From contig NZ_SZWE01000001.1 in the NCBI RefSeq assembly GCF_009669325.1, positions 1,803,501-1,867,500 on the forward strand: a stretch of 64,000 nt of DNA, given 5' to 3'. Positions within the stretch are counted from its first letter, which is position 1; every line of letters begins with the position of its first letter. The notes under the pieces are model-generated. The model saw only the letters and a program-made list of their open reading frames with translations, ran no database searches and was not told the DNA's origin. Below, piece by piece: positions 53,162 to 62,713 of the stretch. This DNA comes from Roseovarius bejariae. GTDB lineage: Bacteria; Pseudomonadota; Alphaproteobacteria; Rhodobacterales; Rhodobacteraceae. The position numbers were made by a program, and so were the translations under genes.

Positions 53162-53991
53162 CTCAATGCCGCGGCGCGTGTGGCGCTATCCACTTCGGGG
53201 CGGACGCCAAACCAACGCTCGAATGCCGGCACGGCCTGATGCAAAAGCATTCCAAGCCCATCGACCGTGGTACATCCCATCTTTTCGGCCTCGGCCAAAA
53301 GATGGGTTTTCAGCGGCGCATAAACCAGATCGGTCACGACAGCATCTTTGCGCAATCCATCCAATGGCACCCGAAGGGGCGGTTTTCCAAGCATACCAAG
53401 AGAGGTGGTATTCACCACCGTCGTCGCCTCCTCCAGCATGTTCCCGGCCTGAACCCACTCCACGACTTCGATCCGCTTGCCGAACTCGGATTGCAGCGCC
53501 TCGGCGCGTACACGAGTCCGGTTCGACAGAAGGATATGTGGGACACCCGCATCAAGAAGCGATGCAATCACCGCACGCGCCGCACCGCCAGCCCCCAAAA
53601 CCGCAGCTGGGCCCGCCTTCACGTTCCAGTTCGGTGCATTCTGTCGGAGGTTTTCAAAGAAGCCATAGCCATCCGTATTGTCGGCGCGAAGCTTCCCGTC
53701 TTTTTGAAAGGTCAGGGTATTCGCCGCCCCGATGAGCGTTGCACGATCCGTCACCAGATCCGCAAATTCCATAACCTTTTCTTTGTGCGGAACCGTTATG
53801 TTGACACCGACAAATCCCATTTTCGGCAACGCATCCAAGACCTGACCAAGGTTGTCTGTACTGACATCCATCGGAATATAATGCCCTCTCAGACCATAAG
53901 TCTTGAGCCAATGCCCGTGAAGTTGTGGGGATTTTGAATGTGCAATCGGCGACCCGATGACACCGGCAAGGGGAATGCGGTTTTCACTCAT
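53158..53991 (-). CDS. aroE: Shikimate dehydrogenase
   Basis: 277 residues. The shikimate-binding motif GSPIAHSKSPQLHGHWL, the catalytic NITVPHKEKVMEFAD, the DNTDGYGF segment and the NADP-binding loop VLGAGGAARAVIASLL are in the family order. It reduces 3-dehydroshikimate in aromatic amino acid synthesis. Coupled by four-base overlaps to maf and coaE. Confidence 0.96.
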   Translation of the reverse strand: MSENRIPLAGVIGSPIAHSKSPQLHGHWLKTYGLRGHYIPMDVSTDNLGQVLDALPKMGFVGVNITVPHKEKVMEFADLVTDRATLIGAANTLTFQKDGKLRADNTDGYGFFENLRQNAPNWNVKAGPAAVLGAGGAARAVIASLLDAGVPHILLSNRTRVRAEALQSEFGKRIEVVEWVQAGNMLEEATTVVNTTSLGMLGKPPLRVPLDGLRKDAVVTDLVYAPLKTHLLAEAEKMGCTTVDGLGMLLHQAVPAFERWFGVRPEVDSATRAAALR

Positions 53992-54587
53992 GCAGGAAGA
54001 TCTCCTCTTACCGTCAGGTAGTTCAAAAGCTCCAGCAAGGGCAGCCCGAGAACCGTAAAATAATCGCCCTGCACCTGAGTAAAAAGCCGAACGCCCTCTT
54101 CCTCAAGCTTATAGCCACCAACAGAGTGCCGAATGCTATCCCAGTTACGCTCAAGGTATGCATCAAGATAATCGTCCGAGAAATCCCGCATCGCCATCCG
54201 AACGATCCCGATGTGTCGCCATACCGGCTTACCACCCTCACAGATCACGGCCGCGGATAAAAGCTCATGCCGGTTCCCGCGGAGTTTCTTTAGCTGCTCA
54301 CGCGCATCATCCGGCGTCGTGGGTTTTGATAAAAGCGTCTTTTCAAAGCTCAAAACCTGATCACAGCCTATGACAAGCGCCCCAGGGTATTTTGCACTGA
54401 CTTTCTGCGCTTTAAGTTCGGCAAGGGCATCTGCAATGTCCCGCGCAGGCGTACCATCCGACAAAAGGGCATCCCGCACCATCACCTCATCAACACGCGG
54501 AACGCTGACATCATAATCCACCCCTGCATTTCGCAAGAGGGTCGCCCGGATGTCCGAGCCTGACGCCAAGATGATTTGCTGTGTCAT
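53988..54587 (-). CDS. maf: Maf-like nucleoside triphosphate pyrophosphatase
   Basis: 199 residues. The N-terminal LASGSDIRATLLRNAGVDY replaces the more common LAS-S-P-R-R form, a frequent variant in alphaproteobacteria. IGCDQVLSFEKTLLSKP and DSIRHSVGGYKLEEEGVRLF are the other family motifs. Maf proteins hydrolyse non-canonical or specific nucleoside triphosphates. ATG 54587 is the first gene start next to the candidate origin; a DnaA-box-like 9-mer overlaps this start. Confidence 0.93.
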   Translation of the reverse strand: MTQQIILASGSDIRATLLRNAGVDYDVSVPRVDEVMVRDALLSDGTPARDIADALAELKAQKVSAKYPGALVIGCDQVLSFEKTLLSKPTTPDDAREQLKKLRGNRHELLSAAVICEGGKPVWRHIGIVRMAMRDFSDDYLDAYLERNWDSIRHSVGGYKLEEEGVRLFTQVQGDYFTVLGLPLLELLNYLTVRGDLPA

Positions 54588-55005
54588 GTGGACAACTCGC
54601 GGCATAAGTTTGTTAACGTTCTATGAACCGTTCAATGAAATTTCCAGAGTTCTTGGGCCTCGCCTTGGGCAATGGGATAAATCCGGTGGTTTTGTAAGAA
54701 TGTCCAAAAGTGGAAAAGGATAAACCGACAAAGGGTCATATCCCTTCATCTTCGCAAAGTTTCCCGATTTCATGAACATGGGCAGTGCCAGCAGTGAATA
54801 CTGTAAGTCCTTATTTTTAATCACTAAATTTTCATATCATCCAATACTTCCATCTTTATCAACACGTTTGTCAACATATCTGGCTGACTGTTGAAAACCC
54901 TGTAGAAAGGTGGTTAATCCACAATCAAAGCCACCTCCTAAAACATCATCATCTCTTTTCTTTTCTTTTTTATTTATAGAGAAGGAAACCAAACCGGGGC
55001 ACTGA
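54587..55005. other. Candidate chromosomal replication origin (oriC)
   Basis: A 418-base gap between divergent maf and hemJ. DnaA-box-like 9-mers (consensus TTATCCACA) are TTGTCCACA on the minus strand at 54587-54595, TTATCAACA at 54856-54864 and TAATCCACA at 54915-54923 (each one mismatch), plus weaker TTGTCAACA at 54868-54876 and TTTTCAACA on the minus strand at 54889-54897. A+T-rich blocks lie at about 54805-54855 and 54945-54985. The neighbours (rho, mnmE, mnmG, rsmG, parA, parB, two parS sites within 5.5 kb) are the classical origin surroundings. hemE and dnaA are not here. No perfect DnaA box is present, which keeps confidence moderate. Confidence 0.55.
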
Positions 55006-55455
55006 ATGACTGATTTCCTGATCACGCTTTATCCATGGAACAAGGCCATACATATCATGGCTGTCATATCCTGGATGGCAGGAATCTTTTATCTGCCTCG
55101 CCTGTATGTCTACCATACCGAGCAATCCCAACCCGGGGACAGTCGCGATGAAGTTTTCCAAACTATGGAAGATAAGCTGCTTCGCGTGATCATGACACCG
55201 GCAATGATCGCAACATGGATCTTTGGGCTTGCCTTGGTCTTTACCCCCGGCATTGTCGATTGGGGTGCGGTCTGGCCCTATACCAAGGGGGCTTCGATCT
55301 TGGCGATGACTTGGTTTCACCATTGGCTTGGCATGCGGCGTAAAGATTTCGCATCGGGTTCGAACACTCTGACAGGCCGTCAATACCGGATGATGAACGA
55401 GGTTCCCACGGTTCTCATGGTTATCATCGTCCTGTCGGTTGTCGTTCGTTTCTGA
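55006..55455 (+). CDS. hemJ: Protoporphyrinogen IX oxidase HemJ
   Basis: 149 residues with four membrane helices. WNKAIHIMAVISWMAGIFYLPRLYVYH near the N terminus contains the conserved histidine and the FYLPRL motif of HemJ, and LRVIMTPAMIATWIFGLAL and KDFASGSNTLTGRQYRMMNEVPTVLM follow. HemJ oxidises protoporphyrinogen to protoporphyrin in haem and chlorophyll synthesis. Its Shine-Dalgarno (GAAGGAAAC) sits at the edge of the A+T-rich origin candidate. Confidence 0.93.
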   Translation: MTDFLITLYPWNKAIHIMAVISWMAGIFYLPRLYVYHTEQSQPGDSRDEVFQTMEDKLLRVIMTPAMIATWIFGLALVFTPGIVDWGAVWPYTKGASILAMTWFHHWLGMRRKDFASGSNTLTGRQYRMMNEVPTVLMVIIVLSVVVRF

Positions 55456-55575
55456 GAAACATTGACTCATGCCAAGAGGCTGAGTATGAACCGCGCAAGC
55501 ACCCGTCCGGGTGGCTATTTCTCCTGAGACACATATCGACACGGCGCAAGTGGCGCTATGTCCCGAGGTACCCCC

Positions 55576-56847
55576 ATGTCCGATGATCGTCTGAACCTGT
55601 CCGATCTCAAGGCGCGTAGCGCCAAAGACCTGCTTGCCATGGCCGAGGAGCTTGAGATCGAGAACGCCTCGACCATGCGCAAGGGTGAGATGATGTTCCA
55701 GATCCTTCGTGAGCGCGCTGACGAGGGATGGACAGTCTATGGCGACGGTGTTCTTGAAGTCCTGCAAGATGGGTTCGGGTTCCTGCGGTCGTCCGAGGCG
55801 AACTACCTGCCCGGTCCGGATGACATCTATGTTTCTCCTGATACGATCCGTCAGCACTCATTGCGCACTGGCGATACCGTCGAAGGGCAAATCAAGGCAC
55901 CGGACGATAACGAGCGGTATTTCGTGCTCACTTCGGTCACTCAGATCAACTATGAAGATCCCGAGCGCGCACGCCATAAGATCGCTTTCGACAACCTGAC
56001 GCCCCTTTACCCCGACGAGCGCCTGAAAATGGAGGTCGACGATCCGACGATCAAGGATCGCTCGGCGCGTGTGATCGATCTTGTGGCGCCTATCGGGAAA
56101 GGTCAGCGGTCCTTGATCGTGGCGCCGCCGCGGACAGGTAAAACCGTCATCTTGCAGAACATCGCCAGCAGCATCGAGAAAAACCACCCCGAGTGTTACC
56201 TGATCGTCCTGCTGATCGACGAACGCCCCGAAGAGGTGACGGACATGAAGCGCAGCGTGAAGGGCGAAGTCATCAGCTCGACCTTCGATGAACCCGCCGC
56301 GCGGCACGTGGCCGTGGCCGAGATGGTCATCGAGAAAGCCAAGCGTTTGGTCGAACATAAACGAGATGTTGTTATCCTGCTCGACTCAATCACAAGACTT
56401 GGTAGGGCTTACAACACAACCGTGCCTTCCTCGGGGAAGGTCCTGACGGGTGGTGTGGATGCGAACGCGCTGCAACGCCCCAAGCGGTTCTTCGGTGCGG
56501 CGCGGAATATCGAGGAAGGCGGGTCGCTCACCATCGTTTCGACTGCCCTGATCGATACCGGCAGCCGGATGGATGAAGTGATCTTCGAAGAATTCAAGGG
56601 CACGGGTAACTCCGAACTGGTCCTTGATCGCAAGATCGCGGATAAGCGCGTCTTCCCGGCCATCGACATCCTCAAGTCGGGCACCCGGAAAGAGGATCTT
56701 CTTATCGATAAGGTGGACCTGCAGAAAACCTATGTCCTGCGCCGAATCCTGAACCCGATGGGCACCACTGATGCCATCGAGTTCCTGTTGTCGAAGCTCA
56801 AGCAGACCAAGACAAACGCCGAATTCTTCGATTCAATGAATACCTAA
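55576..56847 (+). CDS. rho: Transcription termination factor Rho
   Basis: 423 residues, the compact form without a long insertion. N-terminal RNA-binding domain up to about 125 ([20 protein letters not shown] … DGFGFLRS), then the ATPase with Walker A APPRTGKT (residues 183-190), Walker [17 protein letters not shown] and the RNA-contacting Q/R loops. The ATG at 55576 starts [12 protein letters not shown]; an ATG 18 bases upstream is in frame but lies in the leader. The 120-base leader after hemJ contains a small imperfect hairpin (ACCCGTCCGGGT) that might play a part in autoregulation; this is a guess. Confidence 0.97.
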   Translation: MSDDRLNLSDLKARSAKDLLAMAEELEIENASTMRKGEMMFQILRERADEGWTVYGDGVLEVLQDGFGFLRSSEANYLPGPDDIYVSPDTIRQHSLRTGDTVEGQIKAPDDNERYFVLTSVTQINYEDPERARHKIAFDNLTPLYPDERLKMEVDDPTIKDRSARVIDLVAPIGKGQRSLIVAPPRTGKTVILQNIASSIEKNHPECYLIVLLIDERPEEVTDMKRSVKGEVISSTFDEPAARHVAVAEMVIEKAKRLVEHKRDVVILLDSITRLGRAYNTTVPSSGKVLTGGVDANALQRPKRFFGAARNIEEGGSLTIVSTALIDTGSRMDEVIFEEFKGTGNSELVLDRKIADKRVFPAIDILKSGTRKEDLLIDKVDLQKTYVLRRILNPMGTTDAIEFLLSKLKQTKTNAEFFDSMNT

Positions 56848-56871
56848 AGGGTATCGCACGGGGTCATTCCC

Positions 56872-58158
56872 ATGGACACGATCTATGCACTTTCGACGGC
56901 GCAAGGCAAAGCGGGCGTCGCCGTGATCCGCGTGTCTGGCCCCTTGGCGTTTCAGGCGTGTGAGGCCTTGGCCGGTGACGTCCCGATGCGCCGTCAGGCG
57001 GCGCTACGGACACTGCGGGATGCTGAGGGTGTTCACCTTGACGACGCTCTGGTCCTGACGTTTTCAAAGGATGCAAGCTTTACAGGCGAAGACGTGGTCG
57101 AGTTCCAGTGCCACGGAAGCACGGCAATCATCGCCTCAATCCTTCACACCCTTGGAAACTTGGATGGTCTGCGTTCTGCCGATCCTGGCGAATTCACGCG
57201 CCGCGCCTTGGAAAACGGGCAACTTTCTCTTGCCCAGGTCGAAGGTCTGGCTGATCTCATCGATGCCGAAACCGAAGCACAAAGGCGTCAGGCCTTGCGC
57301 GTGCTATCGGGTGATCTTGGCAATCTGGCCGAAAGCTGGCGCCGTGACCTGATCCGCGCGGCTGCACTCCTTGAGGCGACGATCGATTTCGCGGACGAAG
57401 AGGTTCCGGTCGATGTCGCGCCCGAGGTTTCCGCGCTTGTTGAACGCGTCATGACTGCTCTTGAGCATCAGATCGAGGGCGTCGGCATATCCGAGCGGAT
57501 CAGAACGGGGTTCGAGGTCGCGATTGTTGGGGCGCCCAACGTCGGGAAATCCACCCTTCTCAACGCCATTGCAGGCCGAGATGCCGCCATCACGTCCGAA
57601 TTTGCAGGAACGACTCGGGATGTGATCGAGGTCAGGATGGATTTGAAGGGCTTGCCGGTAACCATCCTTGATACGGCTGGCCTGCGAGAAACCGATGATA
57701 AGGTGGAATCAATTGGCATCGACCGGGCAAAACAGCGCGCTGAACTGGCCGATTTGCGCGTTTTCCTTGTTGAGGGGGACGAAGCCCCTGACATCCCGGT
57801 TCTTGCAGATGACATCGTGGTCAAGGCCAAGGCCGATCTTCTTGATGATCCCGCCAATGCGATCTCAGGGGTGTCAGGATATGGCCTTGGAACGTTGATT
57901 AACCGGATCACGGCAACCCTCTCGGAGCGGGCCTCTCATGCGGCTGTCGCCACGCGTGAAAGGCACCGTATTTCCATGGCCAATGGGCTCAGCGCTTTAC
58001 AATCGGCGAAAACCCTCCTTCCCGGTGGCGAAGAAACCGCGGATATTTCCGCCGAAGAAATTCGAACAGCTATCCGCGCCCTTGATTCTTTGGTAGGACG
58101 CATAGATGTCGAAAACGTGCTCGACGAAATCTTCAGTAGCTTTTGCCTTGGCAAATGA
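56872..58158 (+). CDS. mnmE: tRNA modification GTPase MnmE
   Basis: 428 residues. N-terminal folate-binding domain ([22 protein letters not shown]), helical domain, and a GTPase insert with G1 GAPNVGKS (about 220-227), G2 [14 protein letters not shown] and G3 [10 protein letters not shown]. The terminal FCLGK carries the catalytic cysteine. With MnmG it makes the 5-carboxymethylaminomethyl modification at U34 of certain tRNAs. It is followed by mnmG after three bases. Confidence 0.96.
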   Translation: MDTIYALSTAQGKAGVAVIRVSGPLAFQACEALAGDVPMRRQAALRTLRDAEGVHLDDALVLTFSKDASFTGEDVVEFQCHGSTAIIASILHTLGNLDGLRSADPGEFTRRALENGQLSLAQVEGLADLIDAETEAQRRQALRVLSGDLGNLAESWRRDLIRAAALLEATIDFADEEVPVDVAPEVSALVERVMTALEHQIEGVGISERIRTGFEVAIVGAPNVGKSTLLNAIAGRDAAITSEFAGTTRDVIEVRMDLKGLPVTILDTAGLRETDDKVESIGIDRAKQRAELADLRVFLVEGDEAPDIPVLADDIVVKAKADLLDDPANAISGVSGYGLGTLINRITATLSERASHAAVATRERHRISMANGLSALQSAKTLLPGGEETADISAEEIRTAIRALDSLVGRIDVENVLDEIFSSFCLGK

Positions 58159-58161
58159 GGA

Positions 58162-60033
58162 GTGTTTCACGTGAAACATTTTGATGTCATCGTCATCGGG
58201 GGTGGCCACGCCGGCGCTGACGCCGCACATGCGGCGGCCCGCACCGGGGCGCAGACCGCGCTGGTTACCCTGTCACGTAGCGACATCGGGGTGATGTCCT
58301 GCAATCCGGCGATTGGTGGCTTGGGAAAAGGTCATCTTGTGCGTGAAATCGATGCGCTCGATGGGGTTATGGCTCGCGTCGCTGATAAGGCTGGTATTCA
58401 ATTCCGCCTTTTGAACCGCCGTAAAGGTCCCGCCGTACAAGGGCCACGTGCACAGGCGGACCGGAAAATTTACCGCGAGGCGATGCTGCAGGAGATCGAC
58501 AGTCAGCCAAACCTTTCGATCATCGAAGGCGAAGCTGCCGATTTTCTGATGGAGGGTGAGCGGGTCACAGGCATCACCTTGCTGGATGGGTCCGAGATTC
58601 TTGCGAAAGCGGTCGTTTTGACGACGGGGACCTTTCTGCGCGGTGTGATCCATATTGGCGATGTGTCTCGCGCGGGTGGCCGGATGGGCGACAAGCCATC
58701 GATCAAATTTGCAGAGCGCGTCGACTCGTTCGGTCTGACGCTTGGCCGCTTGAAAACGGGTACGCCGCCGCGTCTGGACGGAAATACAATTTCTTGGGAC
58801 GGTTTGGATGAACAACCGGGTGACGATGACCCGGTTCTGTTTTCCTTTCTCTCGAAAGGCGTCAGTGCGGCGCAAGTGTCCTGCGGCATCACCCATACCA
58901 ACGAAAAAACACACGATATCATTCGGGAGAATCTGGATCGTTCGGCCATGTACGGCGGTCATATCGATGGGGTAGGGCCACGGTATTGCCCCTCGATCGA
59001 AGATAAAATCGTTCGATTTGCCGATAAAACGTCGCATCAGATTTTTCTTGAGCCGGAAAGCTTATCGGACAGCGTGATTTACCCTAATGGCATCTCAACG
59101 TCCCTCCCCGAGGAGGTGCAACAGGATTACGTTCGCTCCATTACCGGCCTTGAGAACGCGGAGATTTTGCAGCCGGGTTATGCGATTGAATACGACTATG
59201 TCGACCCCAGGAACCTCGATGCGACACTGGCGGTCAAATCCGTCCCAGGGCTATATCTGGCCGGCCAGATCAACGGAACAACCGGCTACGAAGAAGCGGC
59301 GGCCCAGGGGCTTGTCGCCGGATTGAATGCCGCCCGGTCGGTGACGGGGAAAGAGCCAGTGCTGTTCAGCCGTGCGGATAGCTACATCGGCGTGATGATT
59401 GATGATTTGATCACCCGCGGCGTGTCCGAGCCCTATCGCATGTTCACCTCTCGCGCCGAATTCCGTCTTTCCCTTCGGGCGGATAACGCGGACCAGCGGC
59501 TTACGCCTGTTGGGCTAGAGGCTGGTTGCATTGGTGAGAAACGGCAGAAAGCCTTCGAAGACAAAATGGAACGCCTGAACGGTGCGAGGGAGCTTCTCAC
59601 GTCTGAAAGCTACACGCCAAAACATCTGGCAATTTGCGGCTTGAAGATTAACCAAGACGGGACACGAAGAACGGGGTTCCAGTTGCTCGCGTTTCCTGAT
59701 GTGAACTTTGATACATTGGTGCAACTCAATAGCGACCTGGCTGATGTGGATACGGAAACCCGCGCCCAACTTGAAAAAGATGCACTTTATGCCAACTACA
59801 TCACCAGACAAAAACAAGATGTTGAAATGATGAAGCGGGACGAGGCACAGGAAATCCCCAAGGACTTCCCGTTTCAAAGCATCGAAGGCTTGTCAAATGA
59901 ACTCAAAAACAAGCTTAGTGCGGCTCAGCCGGCAAATTTGGCTCAGGCGTCGCGTGTTGATGGCGTGACGCCTGCGGCCCTGACCCTCATTCTGGCGCGC
60001 TTGCGCAAGGATAAACGGGAAAAATCTGCATGA
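58162..60033 (+). CDS. mnmG: tRNA uridine-5-carboxymethylaminomethyl modification enzyme MnmG
   Basis: 623 residues, normal length. FAD-binding GGGHAG at residues 13-18; the later signatures [15 protein letters not shown] and [17 protein letters not shown] are intact. The start is GTG 58162, and the first six codons (encoding MFHVKH) are at the same time a perfect parS site, a layout common in alphaproteobacteria. It works as a complex with MnmE. The stop overlaps rsmG by four bases. Confidence 0.97.
   Translation: MFHVKHFDVIVIGGGHAGADAAHAAARTGAQTALVTLSRSDIGVMSCNPAIGGLGKGHLVREIDALDGVMARVADKAGIQFRLLNRRKGPAVQGPRAQADRKIYREAMLQEIDSQPNLSIIEGEAADFLMEGERVTGITLLDGSEILAKAVVLTTGTFLRGVIHIGDVSRAGGRMGDKPSIKFAERVDSFGLTLGRLKTGTPPRLDGNTISWDGLDEQPGDDDPVLFSFLSKGVSAAQVSCGITHTNEKTHDIIRENLDRSAMYGGHIDGVGPRYCPSIEDKIVRFADKTSHQIFLEPESLSDSVIYPNGISTSLPEEVQQDYVRSITGLENAEILQPGYAIEYDYVDPRNLDATLAVKSVPGLYLAGQINGTTGYEEAAAQGLVAGLNAARSVTGKEPVLFSRADSYIGVMIDDLITRGVSEPYRMFTSRAEFRLSLRADNADQRLTPVGLEAGCIGEKRQKAFEDKMERLNGARELLTSESYTPKHLAICGLKINQDGTRRTGFQLLAFPDVNFDTLVQLNSDLADVDTETRAQLEKDALYANYITRQKQDVEMMKRDEAQEIPKDFPFQSIEGLSNELKNKLSAAQPANLAQASRVDGVTPAALTLILARLRKDKREKSA
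58163..58178. promoter_or_regulatory. parS: parS site 1
   Basis: TGTTTCACGTGAAACA is a perfect 16-bp palindrome and a perfect match to the chromosomal ParB-binding consensus. It covers the first codons of mnmG and its upstream edge. parA-parB lie 2.5 kb to the right. ParB loading here would mark the origin region for segregation. Confidence 0.95.
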
Positions 60034-60644
60034 GGCGTGCGGGGCTGCCCTTCGATGTTTCACGTGAAACATCGGACAAGCTAGAGCATTTTGCCGACCT
60101 TTTGCTCAAGTGGAATCCGCGTATCAATCTTGTCTCTCGCAGCACCTTGGATGATCTTTGGGCGCGCCACATCCTTGATTCCGCTCAAATCTATGATCTT
60201 GCCCCCCATCCCGTGACCCACTGGGCGGATCTTGGCTCGGGTGGCGGGTTTCCTGGCCTTGTGCTTGCAATCCTTGGGGCCGAGAGCGGCTCCCCCAAGA
60301 AAGTCACCCTTGTCGAAAGCGATGTCCGAAAATGTGCGTTTTTGCGCACGGTTATTCGCGAAACCGGCGTATCGGCCCAGGTGATCAATGACCGGATCGA
60401 AGATATTCCTGCGCTCGGCGCGGATGTTCTTTCGGCCCGCGCGCTAGCGGATTTGCCAAAACTTTTAGCATTTACCGAGCGGCATTTGTCCGCAGATGGT
60501 ACGGCTCTTTTCCCAAAGGGCGCAACATGGGAGAAAGAATTGCAAGATGCTCAAAGTCAGTGGAACTTTGAGTACCGTGTTGCTAAAAGCAAAACAGAAG
60601 ACGGCCCCGCCATTCTTGCAATTACAGGAGTCTCCCGTGTCTGA
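60030..60644 (+). CDS. rsmG: 16S rRNA (guanine527-N7)-methyltransferase RsmG
   Basis: 204 residues. [27 protein letters not shown] is the family start, and SAM-binding [18 protein letters not shown] follows; a later [14 protein letters not shown] segment completes the fold. It methylates the 530-loop of 16S rRNA. A second parS site lies inside the coding sequence (FDVSRETS). The start is in an ATGA overlap with mnmG, and the 3' end overlaps parA by eight bases. Confidence 0.95.
   Translation: MRRAGLPFDVSRETSDKLEHFADLLLKWNPRINLVSRSTLDDLWARHILDSAQIYDLAPHPVTHWADLGSGGGFPGLVLAILGAESGSPKKVTLVESDVRKCAFLRTVIRETGVSAQVINDRIEDIPALGADVLSARALADLPKLLAFTERHLSADGTALFPKGATWEKELQDAQSQWNFEYRVAKSKTEDGPAILAITGVSRV
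60056..60071. promoter_or_regulatory. parS: parS site 2, inside rsmG
   Basis: A second perfect TGTTTCACGTGAAACA, here encoding residues of RsmG in the frame D-V-S-R-E-T. The two sites are 1893 bases apart, centre to centre, and both lie within 2.3 kb of parA. Confidence 0.95.
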
Positions 60645-61446
60645 TCCCACGCGCCCCCACGGTCCGAAAATCATTGCCGTCGCCAACCAGAAAGGCGGAG
60701 TTGGGAAGACCACGACAACCATCAATCTTGGCGCTGCGCTGGCCGAAGCCGGGCAGCGGGTATTGATCGTCGATCTCGACCCGCAAGGAAACGCATCGAC
60801 TGGCCTCGGGATCGAGCCGGATGAGCGTGAGTTCACGACATACGAGTTGCTGTTGGAAGATATAGACCTGTCCGAGGTCATTCGCCCGGCCAACCCGGAG
60901 AACCTCATGATCATCCCCGCGACGGTTGATCTGAGCTCCGCGGATATCGAGCTTATTGCCAATGAAAAGCGCAGTTTCCTGTTGCATGATGCGCTACGGC
61001 AGCACGCGATGGATACCTATTCCCTCGATTATATCCTGATCGATTGCCCGCCGTCGCTCAATCTTTTGACGGTGAACGCCATGGTGGCCTCTCATTCGGT
61101 CTTGGTGCCCTTGCAAAGCGAGTTTTTTGCTCTTGAAGGTCTGTCACAGCTCATGCTGACCATCCGCGAGGTGCGCCAATCCGCCAATCCCGGTTTGCGG
61201 ATCGAAGGGATTGTCCTGACAATGTACGATGCCCGCAACAATCTGTCGTCGCAGGTTGAACAGGACGCCCGCGACAACCTTGGAGATCTCGTGTTTCAAA
61301 CGCGAATCCCCAGAAACGTGCGTGTCAGCGAGGCGCCCTCCTACTCTACCTCCGTTCTTGAGTATGATACCACCTCCAAAGGGGCGCAGGCCTATCGTGA
61401 GTTGGCACAGGAGCTCATGAAAAATCAGGCACGCGTAGCCGCCTAA
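60637..61446 (+). CDS. parA: Chromosome partitioning ATPase ParA
   Basis: 269 residues. The deviant Walker A KGGVGKT is at 19-25 in the context IIAVANQKGGVGKTTTTINL; VDLDPQGNAST and the Walker B region DYILIDCPPSLNLLT follow. ParA forms DNA-bound dimers that pull ParB-parS complexes apart. The start is GTG 60637 with ACAGGAG upstream, inside the end of rsmG; an ORF back to 60496 would overlap rsmG fully. parB follows after 15 bases. Confidence 0.96.
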   Translation: MSDPTRPHGPKIIAVANQKGGVGKTTTTINLGAALAEAGQRVLIVDLDPQGNASTGLGIEPDEREFTTYELLLEDIDLSEVIRPANPENLMIIPATVDLSSADIELIANEKRSFLLHDALRQHAMDTYSLDYILIDCPPSLNLLTVNAMVASHSVLVPLQSEFFALEGLSQLMLTIREVRQSANPGLRIEGIVLTMYDARNNLSSQVEQDARDNLGDLVFQTRIPRNVRVSEAPSYSTSVLEYDTTSKGAQAYRELAQELMKNQARVAA

Positions 61447-61461
61447 CGAAAGGAATCGGGA

Positions 61462-62373
61462 ATGGCCGAGAAAAAATCAAAACAACGCGGGCTTGGCCGG
61501 GGGCTTTCGGCCTTGATGGCGGATGTGGCGGAAGATAGTGCGCCTGCCGGCGAGGCGGCCAAACCGGCAGATCGTGCAATTCCGATCGAACTGATTTCCC
61601 CCAACCCCGATCAGCCGCGCCGGAGCTTTGATCCTGAAAAACTGGACGATCTGGCGGCCTCGATCAAGGAAAAGGGGATCATTCAGCCGTTGATCGTACG
61701 GCCCAAGCCCGGCAAGGACGGCGAATTCGAGATTGTTGCCGGCGAACGGCGCTGGCGTGCGGCCCAGATGGCCAAGCTGCACGAGATTCCCGTTCTTGTG
61801 CGTGATTTCGACGATACCGAGGTTCTCGAAGTTGCGATCATCGAAAACATTCAGCGTGCTGACCTGAACCCGGTTGAAGAAGCGGCTGGATACCAGCAAT
61901 TGATGGATAAATTTGGCCACACGCAGGAAAAACTCGCCGAGGCTTTGGGCAAAAGCCGGAGTCATATTGCCAATTCCATGCGTTTGTTGGGTCTGCCTGA
62001 TGAGGTGCAGACGTATCTTGGGGAAGGCAAGCTTTCCGCCGGACATGCCCGCGCACTCATCACATCTGACGATCCTGCAAAGCTGGCTCGCGAAGTGATC
62101 AAGAAGGGCTTGTCGGTGAGAGAGACCGAGAAACTCGCCAAAAAACCAATGGGCAATATCTTTTCCGATGATGGAAAAGCCAAGAAATCTTCGGCGCCTG
62201 CGAAAGATGCCGATACAAAGGCTTTGGAAGGCGATCTGGCCGCGAATTTGGGGATGAAGGTCTCGTTGAACCACAAGCCGGGTCGCGAAAATGGCCAGAT
62301 CACGATCAGCTATGACACTTTGGATCAACTGGACAATTTGTGCCGCATCCTGACGTCTAGTAGTTCGGCCTAG
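61462..62373 (+). CDS. parB: Chromosome partitioning protein ParB
   Basis: 303 residues. N-terminal ParA-contact region (KSKQRGLGRGLSALMADV), the CTP-binding domain with PNPDQPRRSFD and GERRWRAAQ (about 94-102), the helix-turn-helix centre (YQQLMDKFGHTQEKLAEALG, SRSHIANSMRLLGLP) and a C-terminal dimerisation domain (NGQITISYDTLDQLDNLCRIL). It binds the parS sites in mnmG and rsmG and spreads as a CTP-loaded clamp. The end overlaps the convergent DUF454 gene by 17 bases. Confidence 0.97.
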   Translation: MAEKKSKQRGLGRGLSALMADVAEDSAPAGEAAKPADRAIPIELISPNPDQPRRSFDPEKLDDLAASIKEKGIIQPLIVRPKPGKDGEFEIVAGERRWRAAQMAKLHEIPVLVRDFDDTEVLEVAIIENIQRADLNPVEEAAGYQQLMDKFGHTQEKLAEALGKSRSHIANSMRLLGLPDEVQTYLGEGKLSAGHARALITSDDPAKLAREVIKKGLSVRETEKLAKKPMGNIFSDDGKAKKSSAPAKDADTKALEGDLAANLGMKVSLNHKPGRENGQITISYDTLDQLDNLCRILTSSSSA

Positions 62374-62710
62374 TCCAGATAAACAAAAGAACGCAGCTCA
62401 AAACCAGAGCCTGAATCACCAGAACCAGCGGTTTTATTCCCATGGCAAGTGACAGGCTGAAAACTGCGATGATTGCGATGGTCGATATCCGTTTTACGCG
62501 CGGATTGATGGCGCCGCGTTCATGCCAATCGACAATCGCGGGCCCAAACTGTCGATGCGACAGCAGCCAATTATGCAACCGCTCGGATGAGCGGGCAAAG
62601 AAAAATGCCGCCAAAAGCATAAAAGGAACAGTCGGAAGTAACGGAAGGATCACGCCAAGCATTCCCAACCCGACACAGATAAGTCCCAAGGTTGCCCAGA
62701 AAATGCGCAC
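62357..62710 (-). CDS. DUF454 (YbaN) family inner-membrane protein
   Basis: 117 residues with three to four membrane helices. The start IFWATLGLICVGLGMLGVILPLLPTVPFML, then AAFFFARSSERLHNWLLSH and GPAIVDWHERGAI, is the YbaN pattern. The function is unknown. It follows hemW by three bases on the minus strand, so rdgB, hemW and this gene look like one operon. Confidence 0.92.
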   Translation of the reverse strand: MRIFWATLGLICVGLGMLGVILPLLPTVPFMLLAAFFFARSSERLHNWLLSHRQFGPAIVDWHERGAINPRVKRISTIAIIAVFSLSLAMGIKPLVLVIQALVLSCVLLFIWTRPNY

Positions 62711-62713
62711 GAT

